The notes: generated by a model not told the origin, from the sequence alone. DNA of 60,000 nt from Apostichopus japonicus (GCF_037975245.1 NC_092570.1:10767001-10827000); one strand, 5' to 3'. Positions 1 to 13,393 are shown, counted from the stretch's first letter. Numbers and translations are program-made.

Positions 1-2450
1 GCATTGGTCAATGGTCAATGGTCCATGCATAGTGATCCACGGCATTGGTCAATGGTCCATGCATAGTGATCCATGGCATTGGTCAATGGTCCATGCATAG
101 TGATCCATGGCATTGGTCAATGGTCCATCCATAGTGATCCATGGCATTGGTCAATGGTCCATGCATAGTGATCCATGGCATTGGTCAATGGTCCATGCAT
201 AGTGATCCACGGCATTGGTCAATGGTCCATCCATAGTGATCCATGGCATTGGTCAATGGTCCATCCATAGTGATCCATGGCATTGGTCAATGGTCCATCC
301 ATATTGATCCATGGCATTGGTCAATGGTCCATCCATAGTGATCCATGGCATTGGTCAATGGTCAATGGTCCATGCATAGTGATCCACGGCATTGGTCAAT
401 GGTCCATGCATAGTGATCCACGGCATTGGTCAATGGTCCATGCATAGTGATCCATGGCATTGGTCAATGGTCCATCCATAGTGATCCACGGCATTGGTCA
501 ATGGTCCATCCATAGTGATCCACGGCATTGGTCAATGGTCCATCCATAGTGATCCATGGCATTGGTCAATGGTCCATGCATAGTGATCCACGGCATTGGT
601 CAATGGTCCATGCATAGTGATCCATGGCATTGGTCAATGGTCCATCCATAGTGATCCACGGCATTGGTCAATGGTCCATGCATAGTGATCCACGGCATTG
701 GTCAATGGTCCATCCATAGTGATCCATGGCATTGGTCAATGGACCATCCACAGTGATCCATGGCATTGGTCAATGGTCCATCCATAGTGATCCATGGCAT
801 TGGTCAATGGTCCATCCATAGTGATCCACGGCATTGGTCATCATCCATAGTGATCCACGGCATTGGTCAATGGTCCATCCATAGTGATCCATGGCATTGG
901 TCAATGGTCCATGCATAGTGATCCATGGCATTGGTCAATGGTCCATGCATAGTGATCCATGGCATTGGTCAATGGTCCATCCATAGTGATCCACGGCATT
1001 GGTCAATGGTCCATGCATAGTGATCCATGGCATTGGTCAATGGTCCATCCATAGTGATCCACGGCATTGGTCAATGGTCCATGCATAGTGATCCACGGCA
1101 TTGGTCAATGGTCCATGCATAGTGATCCATGGCATTGGTCAATGGTCCATGCATAGTGATCCATGGCATTGGTCAATGGTCCATCCATAGTGATCCACGG
1201 CATTGGTCAATGGTCCATGCATAGTGATCCACGGCATTGGTCAATGGTCCATCCATAGTGATCCATGGCATTAGTCAATGGTCCATCCATAGTGATCCAC
1301 GGCATTGGTCAATGGTCCATCCATAGTGATCCACGGCATTGGTCAATGGTCCATGCATAGTGATCCATGGCATTGGTCAATGGTCCATCCATAGTGATCC
1401 ATGGCATTGGTCAATGGTCCATCCATAGTGATCCACGGCATTGGTCAATGGTCCATGCATAGTGATCCATGGCATTGGTCAATGGTCCATCCATAGTGAT
1501 CCATGGCATTGGTCAATGGTCAATGGTCCATGCATAGTGATCCACGGCATTGGTCAATGGTCCATGCATAGTGATCCATGGCATTGGTCAATGGTCCATG
1601 CATAGTGATCCATGGCATTGGTCAATGGTCCATGCATAGTGATCCATGGCATTGGTCAATGGTCCATGCATAGTGATCCACGGCATTGGTCAATGGTCCA
1701 TGCATAGTGATCCACGGCATTGGTCAATGGTCCATGCATAGTGATCCATGGCATTGGTCAATGGTCCATCCACAGTGATCCACGGCATTGGTCAATGGTC
1801 CATGCATAGTGATCCACGGCATTGGTCAATGGTCCATGCATAGTGATCCATGGCATTGGTCAATGGTCCATGCATAGTGATCCATGGCATTAGTCAATGG
1901 TCCATCCATAGTGATCCACGGCATTGGTCAATGGTCCATCCATAGTGATCCACGGCATTGGTCAATGGTCCATGCATAGTGATCCATGGCATTGGTCAAT
2001 GGTCCATCCATAGTGATCCATGGCATTGGTCAATGGTCCATCCATAGTGATCCACGGCATTGGTCAATGGTCCATGCATAGTGATCCATGGCATTGGTCA
2101 ATGGTCCATCCATATTGATCCACGGCATTGGTCAATGGTCCATCCATATTGATCCACGGCATTGGTCAATGGTCCATGCATAGTGATCCATGGCATTGGT
2201 CAATGGTCCATGCATAGTGATCCATGGCATTGGTCAATGGTCCATCCATAGTGATCCACGGCATTGGTCAATGGTCCATGCATAGTGATCCATGGCATTG
2301 GTCAATGGTCCATCCACAGTGATCCATGGCATTGGTCAATGGTCCATGCATAGTGATCCATGGCATTGGTCAATGGTCCATCCATAGTGATCCACGGCAT
2401 TGGTCAATGGTCCATGCATAGTGATCCATGGCATTGGTCAATGCATAGTG
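1..2450. repeat. 34-bp satellite array, truncated by the left edge
   Basis: Head-to-tail array whose unit begins GCATTGGTCAATGG and ends GTGATCCAYG. Counting from position 1 gives 71 units plus a 20-bp partial unit. Of these, 67 are 34 bp, three are 41 bp (starts 1, 348 and 1506, each with an extra TCAATGG-type duplication) and one is 29 bp (near 833). Units differ mainly at two sites: CATGCATAG or CATCCATAG, and CCACGG or CCATGG. The unit is not a multiple of three, so the array is not coding. It ends abruptly at 2450 in unique DNA. Confidence 0.97.
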
Positions 2451-2910
2451 TCAGTCTATCATTTCAATCGAGATTTAGACGTTTCTGATGGAGGATTTGC
2501 GGTGGGAATCGAAATAATCTTAATAGTTTCTGCTACTCTGATTATCATCATGATTTTTTTAACAAAACGAAAAACTATTACATTTTCGAGGTTGATTGGC
2601 CCATCATGAGTTCATTTCATCGAACTTCAATCAAATCTCACAATCCAGCTGGCCAAAGTCTGATCAGTCCTTTAAACTATTGTCATATCATTTACACATA
2701 TAACAAACATATTCTATAAAGTTGAACTCTCGATACATATATAATAAAACTGGGTCAATGTGACAGAAAGTTGTTTTCCTTACTTGTTCATATAGTAACA
2801 TACAATTTCACACAAACATCACAGCGGGTTTACGTGAACATCCTGAGATTAATGGCGAGGTACATCAGGGATCAAGTGATGTTACTGAGATGTTACAGAT
2901 TTCTTCAAGC

Positions 2911-3160
2911 GAACATACAGTAAAATCCTACGGGCTGTGAGCACGTTTCTGTATGTTTCATCAATAATATTAAAAGTGAAATCCACCTAGTCAAGATAAC
3001 ACGTCGCTACAACATACAGCTACTGTAAGCATGTAAAAACAGTGTAATCATTTTGAAGATATTTAGATACATCTTGCTATAATATGCTGTGTACTGCGAA
3101 CATACATAAAATCACACGAGGTGTGAGCACGTTTCTGTATTTTATACATCAATAATATTA
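2911..3160. repeat. Two-copy 63-bp direct repeat in AT-rich spacer
   Basis: Copies at about 2911-2972 and 3098-3160 share GAACATAC, then GTGAGCACGTTTCTGTAT, then ATCAATAATATTA, and lie 187 bp apart. The rest of 2451-3393 is AT-rich and shows no gene. Confidence 0.75.
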
Positions 3161-3393
3161 TAGTGATGCACAAATTACATTGTTGTATGGTGCAAGTTAT
3201 ATTTTGCCGTCACTTACCCTTGAGAAATATGTTTTGATCAATATTTTCCGCTAACTGCTATCTTGAATATAAATACCATGTTTGAACCGTGTTTATATGT
3301 AGGCTACACTTATTGCATCATCATTATATCTCAAGGGCGTGTCATCGACAAAGATACCACCATGTTTTATAAAACTGCTCATTTACCGCTTCA

Positions 3394-5942
3394 CAGTCAG
3401 TCCCCAACGAGCGAGTGAATGAGCTCAGAAGAGCAGTTTTCTTATAGCCCCGCCCCAAAAATTTGGCCAGACGAATGAAATTTCTCGAAACTGCTTGCGA
3501 CCTACCCCTTTGGTTGAAATGTTTGAATAATGCAAAAGAAGGCGTCACCAGCCACCATGACAATGTAAGCTTGTTGAATCTCACAACATTTATTTATCGT
3601 AATAAAACAGTAAAAAGTTTATTTTTGTCGTACTTTCTGATAATTTTCATTGAATTTGGCGCCTTTTTTCATGGCTGCAAGTGCCGTTAAATTTGCCGTG
3701 AACTCAAGTTCGTGCACATTTTTTGGTAAAATTACCAAATTCCAAATACCAAATTCGTGATTAGAAATGCACTTGTCTTGTCAAATATCGACTCATTAAC
3801 TTACGGCAAAACACACAGCGTTATGTAATACAGATGTTAGGACTTTGTATTGGCTCTGCGTATATGTAATGACATTGCTTTAGATTGTGACAAACGCCTA
3901 TGTCAAGCTAAATAACGTAGAGTTTAATATACACACCTCATAGTCATATTACTATAGCCCTCAAATATGAGCAGAAAATGCTCATCTTCTTTCAACACAT
4001 TATGCAAGCTCCGAAGATGAGCCTAGGATAAAATTACCTCATACTAACCACGGCAAAATACCAGCCTTTTTCAATGGTAAACTAGTACCATACCACAATT
4101 TGACTGGGACGTATTTTGGTCCTATGGATGGGATTACTACAGTTTTACCATAGTACCATACCACAATTATACTGCAAATTTACCATGTTTTTTTTTCACT
4201 TTCTATTTGATATTCACCATGGTTTTATCTTAAATGTACCCTATGTGTACGATGGCAAAAACATAGTTTTACCCATATTAACCACAATTTTACCCAATAG
4301 CTGCAACAATACTTGTCTTAATTATAATCAGTACACAACAAATTACCTTAAATTTCAACCATTGGTGGATTGTATCATAATGGGGCTAGTTGAAACGTAT
4401 ATAGCAAAGCAACTCATAATGTATGTCATGATGACGTATGTATATCACGTACCATTTTATGTGCACCAGATTTGGTCTATATGCTGCACTCAAAACATGC
4501 ATGGCAACATTGTAAAGATTAAACAGTTTTACAGTTAGTTTATGGTATGTACAGCTTTTGCAATGTAATATAACTATGTGTTTATTCTATATAGGGATAC
4601 TGTGGTAAATTTACCATGTTTTACCCTAATTTAACTGTATTTTACAGCTGTAAGATCAGGGTACCTTTTTTCATGGAAGCATTTTTTTCTTGTTATATCC
4701 TATATGGGGTGATAAATTATTGTATTCATGTACTTTGTAACTGTTTGATCAAACTGTCTTGGCATTCCTGGACTTGCCTTTCATTTAAACATTCCATCCT
4801 ACTAATTTAACTCGAATCTTTTCATAGTGTTTAAAAGCTTGTTTATGAAGGGCTTGTGCCATCACTTGCCACTATTTTTTGTTGTGTTTTTACTATGTTC
4901 TGACAGGTTTACTTCTCAAAGTTTCATGTAATTATGAAAAAGAAATAAATATAGAGACCAAAAAAACAAATGTGTTGTCATTTTTAAAAAGAAAGTTCTC
5001 TGAGCAAAAGTCCTTCAAGCTGACCTCATCGTGGTGTCAGAGTAGCAACCACTGTCTTTTCAGAGGGCGAACTAGAGCTTTGTCTGGGTATTTAAATTGC
5101 AAAATGCCCTGTCAAGTGTCATATTTAATTGCCTGTTTTGTGGTGATGCCCAGCTTAGGTCAGCTTTCAACCATTCCACCCCCACCCCTGCAAAAATTCC
5201 TGCGTATGTGCGCTGTGCCTGCATACCATAACTGTTTTTTCCTTCCATTTGGTATGTATAATGACCCAGTTGTTCATCCCCCCCCCCCTCCCCGAGACCA
5301 TGTACTCTTGATTTTAATGTTACTCTGCCCACCTACAGTATCTTGTCAATGTATACATAACTCACCCATGGATCATGAACTTATAGGAGGTTTACTTTGT
5401 GACCCATATTTCGTGTCGGAGAATTGTGGTACTCATATTAAATTGGTATGGAGGATGACTGGGAGTGATAGATCTCTGGCCATGACAACTGTTTATGACA
5501 GCACAATTATTCCTTCAGATTGACTGAAAGGCTCAGACAAACCATGCAAACCAGTTGCAACTTTCTTTTGGAGAAATGTAATAAAAATTAATGGAAACTT
5601 GTCAGAATGATATGCAGTCACTATCTGCACATATTTGATCTGAGTTCTATCAGTTACCATGTTGGGTAATCATTTATTGTCAACAGTATAACCTGCATGT
5701 TCCACACAACTAGTCATGCTTGAAAATATACCCAGTTAAAAGTCCCTTGTCTCGATACCATCATGGCTACATAAGCTGATTACTAGCAACCCCATGAACA
5801 ATTTCAGGCGGGTAAATTTGAAGGGGTTCTGGCAGAGATGTACTCTTTGCAGAGGCAGGGCTTGTGCTTGGAAGAGCACCAGCATGGGTTCATCTTCATG
5901 AGAGTCTAAATAAAATTATTGCTGGGGATAAATGCTAACAGT
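3394..5942 (+). repeat. Long interspersed repeat, left copy of an inverted pair
   Basis: This stretch is repeated in reverse orientation at 18284-20128. Shared landmarks include the CAGTCAGTCCCC edge, the CCATAGTACCATACCACA region, a segment ending TTTATGACAGCACAATTATT, and the opposite edge AAATGCTAACAGTG. This copy has about 0.7 kb (roughly 4290-4975) that the other lacks. A reading frame through 5340-5520 can be read in both copies, but the copies agree at DNA level and no protein family is recognised, so I do not call a gene. No terminal inverted repeat or target duplication was found. Confidence 0.85.
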
Positions 5943-7009
5943 GTTGAGTGTCTGATTGTAGCGAGTAATACTAGAAGTAGCGATTGTTACCATATGGCAT
6001 TGCTTGCATGTATTGTTATGTGTGGATGTACCAAATCGGTGTATAAGCAGTAAGTATTTCATGATCTCCAGGCGTCCTTATGCCCATATCCCCCCCCCCC
6101 CCCCCAATAAAAAGTAATTTCACCTGCCATGAGTAGTTCCTCTTATCATTGGATATAAGCAATTCAATTCCATCAGTTTTATCACGCTTAGTTATAGTAT
6201 TTCGTGCAATACGTACTAACGTGGAACGGGGAAAGTCACCACTTTACTCGTAACCTGTATTCGTAACCTGTATTCGTGTGTGTATATATTTGCCGTGAAA
6301 CTTGACATCGTTACAGGATGATTTGAAGAGATATGGATATTAACTTGTGGTAAAGGAGTTTTTTTCAGCGAATATACAAGTTTTCAAATTGGAAATGATG
6401 ATATTCATGCAAAAAAAAAATTCTAAAGAGTTCGAAAGTGTTTTATTTACGTTCGGAAAATACGGCCAAACTTTCATTTCCACTTCTGTTTGTGTCTTTT
6501 GGCAATAATGATTGGATACAACACCTTCCCTTCATCGAATTCAACTATTATCAGACAAATAAATTGGATAATGACTGAGAAACTGACCTTCGAAAGTGAT
6601 GTTTTACCTAATTATATATTAATGAAGAGTGACGTCATGAAACGTCGTGCATATTCTACAAGAAAAGAAATTACTTTTAGCACCGCTGGGGACTGCCTGT
6701 TCAGTTCACACTGAAATATATCTCATTAGGCCGTCTGCTTGTCTTGTTTTCGCTTCAATTTCTCACTTTCTTGGGTCAGTGGTGTGATTGAAGCATAATT
6801 GGGAGAATAATCATTAAATGCATAATTTACTATGCCAACAAAAGAGTTTTTTGCAAATTACTGTAAAATGCAGTAAAACGATGGTATATATTGTAGGACA
6901 TGCCTGATTTTGGACAAATGACCAATCATAGGGCTGCTTTTCGTGACCTTTGGACCCGACCCAAACTTTGTTTATATCTACTGTAGCTAGCTAGCCTAGA
7001 TAACGCACT
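5943..7009. other. No gene seen; spacer with a poly-C tract
   Basis: AT-rich sequence without a supported reading frame. It contains a run of 16 C at about 6090-6105 and a short duplication (CGTAACCTGTATT twice near 6250). Confidence 0.6.
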
Positions 7010-7102
7010 GCCTGTATATAAAGGGCATGGCTATACAGCCCATCCATTGCTCAAATCTAAGGGAGATGGCAGTCCAAATGATCAGAAAACGTATTGACAA
7101 AG
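7010..7102 (+). promoter_or_regulatory. Candidate TATA promoter with a short first exon
   Basis: A good TATA box (GTATATAAAGGGC, about 7013-7025) is followed about 45 bp later by GGGAGATGGC. The ATG at 7066 opens 12 codons (MAVQMIRKRIDK plus one base) that end exactly at a consensus donor, G|GTAAGAAT, at 7103. No following exon was found before the LINE relic at 7.7 kb. This may be a broken gene, a transposon promoter or chance. Confidence 0.25.
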
Positions 7103-7689
7103 GTAAGAATAGAATAACTTAGCCAAAAAGTGGTAAAGTATGTGTACAGCTGTAGGCCTATGATGTAGTAGGCAAATGAGGTCGAAATTTCTGTTGATTA
7201 TGTGCGTAGGCCTACGCTGCAACGTTGTAACGCTAGACTAACGTAACGCCTAACGCCGGTTGGGATTGCAATATTGCATTACATATAGAATGATGGGCTA
7301 ATAATTGACGCACTTAAGGCTTTGATTAACGATGTCTATCAACGAAGAATCCAAATCATTCAACTGTATGCACTTTGCATTTTTCATAGCCTTGAAAATT
7401 CCATCTCAGAGGTCTCGGATTCGCCGGTCTTGGTGTCGAACACAAATGACTCGGTCTTGCTTGCCAGGACTCGATGTCTCGAGTACTGGTAATGTTTAAT
7501 ACACTTGTCATACGCAAGAAGGATATCTCAACATATATGATTAACTGTATTGTTGCATCCCTATATGATATCACACCATATGCCTAGCGCATAATATAAC
7601 CTTTGTATTAATACAATGATCGATGCCTATTGCACATATATATCTAACTCAGTATATAAAGGTGAGTTTGGCCTGCCATGCAACAAGTT

Positions 7690-8292
7690 TGTTGTCTGCT
7701 GGGACTCATGGATAAAGCTGTGCCTTCTGTCCAATCATGTTTCGAGAACCAAATTCACTTTCTTATATGCCCTTCTGTGCATTATGTTGTTGTTGCTATG
7801 GATAAGGAAGTACTTGAAAAGGTCCAGAGGAGGGCTACTAGGATGATTAGTTCAGAGTGTTCCTTATAATAGGCGGTTACAACTGTTGAATCTCACCACA
7901 CTGGAGCTAGGAGGTTACGTGGGGACTTGATCCACGTTTTCAAGATTGTGTATGGTTTCGACAATTTATCCTTTACCGACTTTTTCATGTTTGCTTACAG
8001 TAGTTGTACCAGAGGTCATTGTCTTAAACTCCAAAAGTCACATAGTAGGATTAATATTCGGCGTAACTTTTTTTTCTAATAGGGTTGTGGATGAGTGGAA
8101 TGGTTTGCCTGAGAAAGTTGTACTTGCAAGTAGTGTCAATGGGTTTAAGAATGCTTTGGACAAGCACTTTAAGTATTGTAGTCGGGACTGAGTGTTTGTG
8201 TCTTCAGTTTTTTTTCCTCTCTCTATGGGTCCTTGATGGGGACTTAAGTGTCCCTCCTGATCCTTTTTTTTCTACTAAACTAAACTAAACAA
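7690..8292 (+). pseudogene. Degraded 3' end of a CR1/L2-like LINE reverse transcriptase
   Basis: Three consecutive pieces in shifted frames match the C-terminal tail of CR1/L2/Jockey-type LINE polyproteins. They are LEKVQRRATRMI near 7810-7850, a RRLRGDLIHVFKIVYGF piece near 7905-7960, and FFSNRVVDEWNGLPEKVV with NGFKNALDKHF near 8070-8180, ending in a stop at 8189-8191. The order and spacing fit the family, and the frame breaks show it is dead. The element ends in short direct repeats (ACTAAACTAAACTAAAC, about 8275-8291), as expected for a CR1/L2-type 3' tail. No 5' part is present, which is typical 5' truncation. Confidence 0.85.
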
Positions 8293-8377
8293 GTTTGGGT
8301 TACTTAAGGTTTATCGATACTGAGCATGTGCAAGAACATTTGGTCATAATGCAGTCACTAATGGAGTCGACCCACAT

Positions 8378-8556
8378 GAGTGGTACTACTGTAGAATATC
8401 GGTAAAATCGGTAAAATATCCGTATAAAAGGCTTACAGATGCGAAAACACATCCGGATCGCTGCTGAGTGGTACTACTGTATAGAATATCGATAGAATCG
8501 TTAGAATATCCGTATGAAAGGCTATATAACAGATGCCAAAACACATGAGAATCCCT
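8378..8556. repeat. Tandem duplication, 88-bp unit, two copies
   Basis: Both copies begin GAGTGGTACTACTGTA, continue GAATATCG and ATATCCGTAT, and include AAAACACAT. Copies start at 8378 and 8466 and differ by small indels. Confidence 0.8.
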
Positions 8557-9867
8557 GCTGTAATCATCATTTTTACAAAACCTCTTTGGAAATAAATCAT
8601 AAATGTTGCAGTGACGATGGTGTGCTTTTATGGCGGGCCATTTATATCAGACGGATCAGGGGATTCGACTCATACCAATTTAATTCGATATAATTATATC
8701 AATGAAATTCGACTCATAACAGTTAAATTCGATATATGTCAATATCAATCGACATACCAAATAGTTAAATGTGAATTAAATTCTGTCTACACCAGTTTAT
8801 ATCGATATTTACCTCATGAATATACTTGATATCAACGATTCTACGGTGACTGACAGCTCTGCAAATATCGATATCTAAGCACATTCCGGTGAATATAACA
8901 AGCACAGATTTTTGCAGGTCACAATGCTACTGTACGGCGTTTGAATTGAAATATACTGATTTAATTACAATATATCGACTCCATGTGATCTAATAAAAAT
9001 GCCCGTCATATTCTTGACGATGTACCGTATGTATTTGGGGAGTGTGTATGATGCCGTATTGTAAATATGTTGTTGTACCACGTATCGACCGCATGATTGC
9101 CTTTTATTGTTAAACCCCTTTGTATTATGCTGATTCCTCATTTTAACTTGCCTTTACTGATTTCTAAAAACAGGAATGTTGCTGCCACCAATTGGTTCTT
9201 TTTATCTTGTGAAATAATCTAGTATTTTGATTGGCTGGAAGTAGGTACTATTTTAATCTCATTTTGAGAAGTTAGTTATAGTCTTGCGCATTTCATATGC
9301 GTAAGATCATCATGCTTCGGACATAATAAATATTCGTTAACCTAGTGGCTACTGTAATCAAATCACTGTGAGCGTATTAAAACAGCAACGCTTTGGCATC
9401 TGGAGTGATTCTTACTAGTGTTTTTTTTTTTGTCCTTCGATCCTCATAGTAGGTACTAAGGTACAAGCCATCGAAATTGCATTACATAACTGTAATGTAC
9501 AGCGTATGTTGTTTTTACTATACTCGGTGATATAACGATATAAGAACTGGAAGTAATACTGACTATTGATTGCTAATGCACTGTATACACAAGTAATGTG
9601 CCCCCCCCCCCACACACCCCAACTCCAATACACACAACAGAGGGGAAATAAATAGATAATCAAATAATAAGCATTCGTGTTTTATACCGCAGCACGTTCA
9701 AATATTTTGTTATGTGCAGATATCTACATATATGGGCTACGCGTGTTGTCTCTCTGTATTACGTCAAATCACTTTGAATTGTAATTAATTAATGTCGTCT
9801 TTGGTGAAACGTATGACAGTAGATACCATATGTAAACTTGTACAGAAGTGGGTGCAATCCTGATATA
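8557..9867. other. No gene seen; AT-rich spacer
   Basis: Contains many ATTCGA/ATATCGA words at 8650-8880 and a C11 run followed by CA repeats at 9601-9620. No reading frame or RNA gene is supported. Confidence 0.55.
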
Positions 9868-9890
9868 TTGTGGTCCAGTGGCGTCACCAT

Positions 9891-12800
9891 CCACTGTAAA
9901 CAATAGTTAGTCAATATGACTAAAAAAAATTAGTCACAACGATGTCTCTATCGACCAGTTTTTTCTAGTCATTTGACTATATAACATTAGTTTTGTGACT
10001 AATTAAATTGAGTTTTCTGACTAATTAAAATTAGTCCTACTACGATGCCTCTATCGACCAAAGCTTAGTCCAGTGACTAAAAATATTAGTCATTGCAACT
10101 GTGACTACTTATTTAGGTCACAAGACTAGTTTAAGATTAAGTACTGATTAGTTAAGAAATGAGATAGTGACACACATTGTAAGTTTCATGGTAATTTTTA
10201 TTAACATTCAGTATTAATGCAAAATGTGACAAATAAACATTCCATTTAAAAGTCATCTCATAAAGAACAGTAACAAACACTAAAGGTTAAAGAACATTTA
10301 AAACTAAAATAAATATTTAAAGGAAAATTGGGAAAACTTATTTTTACAAAATTGTCAAAATCTTTTCCCACAAAACATCTTGAGAATACTTATGGGATTA
10401 CTTTGAAATGCTCTTAAGCCATTAAGTTGGCAGTGTTCAACAGTTTTCAAACAATTAGACCCCCTGATGACCTATACCTACAATTTCTTAAAGACCCTCA
10501 TTGTCCATTTAAAGCCCCATTGACTTACACACTAAATCACAAAAGTAATGTGGTCTCTAAGTCTAGATAGAAGTTTTCACTAGCTAAATGCTACCTATCA
10601 CCGGATAGCTGACAAGTTGGCCTTTCATGGCACTAACAATTTTCTGTATCATGACCATGTAGATTTTTTGCTATTCGAGCCGGAAGTTTTCGTCACTTGT
10701 AAACAAACCTCTTCACTCAGAGGTAAACAATTTTCCTACGCTGCTCCTAGGAAGCCTAAAGGGGTCTAAAACTGCCTCAATTGGCCCAATTTTCTCACCA
10801 CATGTACATTCATGCTCTTCAACATGCAAGCCACAAAAATCTATATTATGATTGATAACAGGTCAAAAAGGATGTTCCCCGCTGCTTTTTGGCACTTTTC
10901 CTGAAGGAGAACAATCGAAGGGATGGATATAGACTCTAATAGGAGTATGCCAACTTACGTGAGAGATTAATTTTTTTTCATACCAAAATGATACATTTTA
11001 TAGTCGTCACAATATAAACCACAACATATTTCAATGCAATTATCATTTTTGGTCCATAAAGATGTCTTTTCAGAGATTTCAGTATGCACTGTGCAGTATG
11101 TAAATACACATATGAGCAATACTGTGTAAGCAGTAACCAGGTCTACGTCTGCAACAACATTTCCAGTCACCAATTTTGATAAACTTGACCAAGTTGGGTG
11201 CATTTATGATTCTTGCAGGTTTTATTGGTATCCGGATCACAGTCCACTTGGTCTAGCTTGCCATACCTGCAGCAACATCATCCAGAGAAGGGTCAGCGGG
11301 GAGGGCTTTTTCGTCTCTGGCTCTGAAATGTGATGAAATTGAAAACTACTTTTGTTTAGCTCAGTTGATTCCTCCCAAACTGACCTACAGGACATACCCC
11401 AATGTATTCCTGAACTGTTTGGAACATGTTAAACTGATATTGCCTGTCACTTCAGTGCAACTGTTAAGTTACTTAGAATAAGAGATTTGAAGGTGTTCTT
11501 TGCCAAAACTGGATCATTGGGATTAGTAAACCACAGCCTAACTGTAACAGTATGTACAGTAGTCTAAAGGAAAGCTTACTGAAATGCTATCTAAATACAC
11601 AGTTCACCTCAATATCATATCTAGTCCATTTAAAGGTTTATCCATAGGTTGTTAAAATGTATTAAAGACAGGTGTAGGGGACAAGAGGTAGATAGGGGGC
11701 ATAATTTGTGATAAAACATTCAAATTTGTTGCTCGTCAAAGAACAACAACGTCAAATTACCTTATTCTCCATGGGTGGCAAGCACTGGTTCCTATAGTTA
11801 CTACAGTAGATCTCCCATGGAAGTATCAGGATATCTTTTTCTGCTGTCAGAGTTGTTTGGAATTTGTTGTTACCTCATCTAACCAGTTGAGTCCATTGAT
11901 ACCACAACCATTCAAAGTATATAGCTGTGAATGCTGAGGACTTGGCACATCAACTTTCTCTGAAAATTGACAAACAACAGAAAATTAATGATAGGCTGAG
12001 TAGGCTCAAAACCCCTTGATGCACATATGCAGGAGCAGAAAATGCATACCTTTGTGGATTATTTGCTAAATAAGACTCAAAACATTCTCTGTCCAGGGTA
12101 TTAGCACTCAGCAGCCACTCCACTTAGGATACAGAACCCTACAACATTGGGCTACAGCTGGTGTAGACTTGGTCTAGGAAGTAGGATACTAACATAGCGC
12201 CACTATGAACCTGAGGCCTAGGCCTAAGCTAACAACATTATGGGTATTTCATGCATTGAAACTGAGTTTTTGTTCTTAGTTAAACACCAGGTACTTCCAA
12301 CTTTATAAAAAATAACCTAAAATATGAGTACCATGTACTTTGTACCATGTACTAGAGCAGAAGGTAAGTACCACTCCGAAGATCTTCAGTTCAGAGTGCA
12401 CGAAATGCAGACCGGGTTGGTGGTCGACGAAGTGTCTAGAAACTTGACATATGCTAGCCTACACCACAGGCGCTCGTAACATTATAGAATATAGGCCTAG
12501 TATACTAGTTAATAATACACATTTATATAAAATATGTCATATAAGTGTGTATTACTGCTTCTATAGTACTATACAATACATCTACGAGCGCATGTGGGCT
12601 ACACTAGGTAGACTAAACTCCTAGCCTAGCTTCGTCCTAGCGTTAGCCACAGTTTTGCTTGCTATGGCCTAACGTTATAATTTTACCCATACTTTCCAGC
12701 CAAACATATCGCGGATATTCAAACCTTCTTTGAACATTATGTCAATTGTGTCAATTATTATTTATTAGAATTTCAGTTGTGATTGAACTTACCTAACTGA

Positions 12801-13276
12801 CCACATTTTGAAACTGCTTCTGACAATTTGTTAAATGATTAAGAATCTTCTTATTTTGTTGATGGCCCTGTTCTATCTGCAGCTAGGTAATGGCCGCAAT
12901 ATACGACGTACGACGTACAACGTACGTGCATACAGTATACATGTAATCGCCGGCCGTCGTCTGAATTTTTGATCTCTGATCAGCTGAGCACACGGTATTC
13001 TACGGTACGATGATTGGATAAAAATAATGACGTCATTGGTCAAAGCTGAAGGTTATAGAAAGTAAACAAACAGAAGACTAGAATATTCTCGTCACGCTTA
13101 CATACATGACATGCTTAGTGAGTGTCAACAAAGTTCGTACAAATTTATGTGACTAATTTATGTTAGTCGAACGACCATGCAAATTGGTCTGCAACTAACG
13201 AATTGGTAATGACTAGCTAACTCTAGTCACTGTGACTAGATTTTTGCGATTCGTGATTAACTAATGTTTACAGTGG
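9891..13276. mobile_element. CACTG-ended DNA transposon with subterminal TAGTCA repeats
   Basis: The left terminus CCACTGTAAACAATAGTTAG and the inverted right terminus CCACTGTAAACATTAGTTAA match at 18 of 20 positions. Next to both ends are dense copies of TAGTCA/TGACTA (about 9906-10135 on the left, 13148-13250 on the right). Such clusters are typical of transposase-binding subterminal repeats in CACTA/Chapaev-type (CMC) elements. I found no convincing target duplication (flanks CCAT and TATA). The interior has no long frame. Weak candidate minus-strand exons are listed separately. Confidence 0.75.
11280..11959 (-). other. Candidate small exons inside the CACTG element
   Basis: On the minus strand, a strong acceptor (pyrimidine tract, then TTTTCAG) near 11959 opens about 29 codons, reading roughly KVDVPSPQHSQLYTLNGCGI then NGLNWLDE, and ends at GAG|GTAACA near 11872. 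A second acceptor/donor pair encloses 56 bp at about 11280-11335. I could not join them in one frame with an ATG, so no gene is called. Confidence 0.2.
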
Positions 13277-13393
13277 TATACAGACTTTTCAGTCTGGGGG
13301 CACAGGGGGGGCACCAGCATTTGATGGGGGGCACTTAGGTGGATACGGATCGCCGACCTGGGGGAGGGGTCTAAGGGGAGGGGGTGCCCCCTC

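Noticed and set aside
1-2450. Coding repeat protein in the satellite
   Set aside because: The 34-bp unit shifts frame each copy and stops occur in all frames.
4879-5523. 214-codon frame in the left long repeat
   Set aside because: It is shared with 18685-18939 only as DNA repeat, has poly-Pro from C runs, no known domain, and is broken in the other copy.
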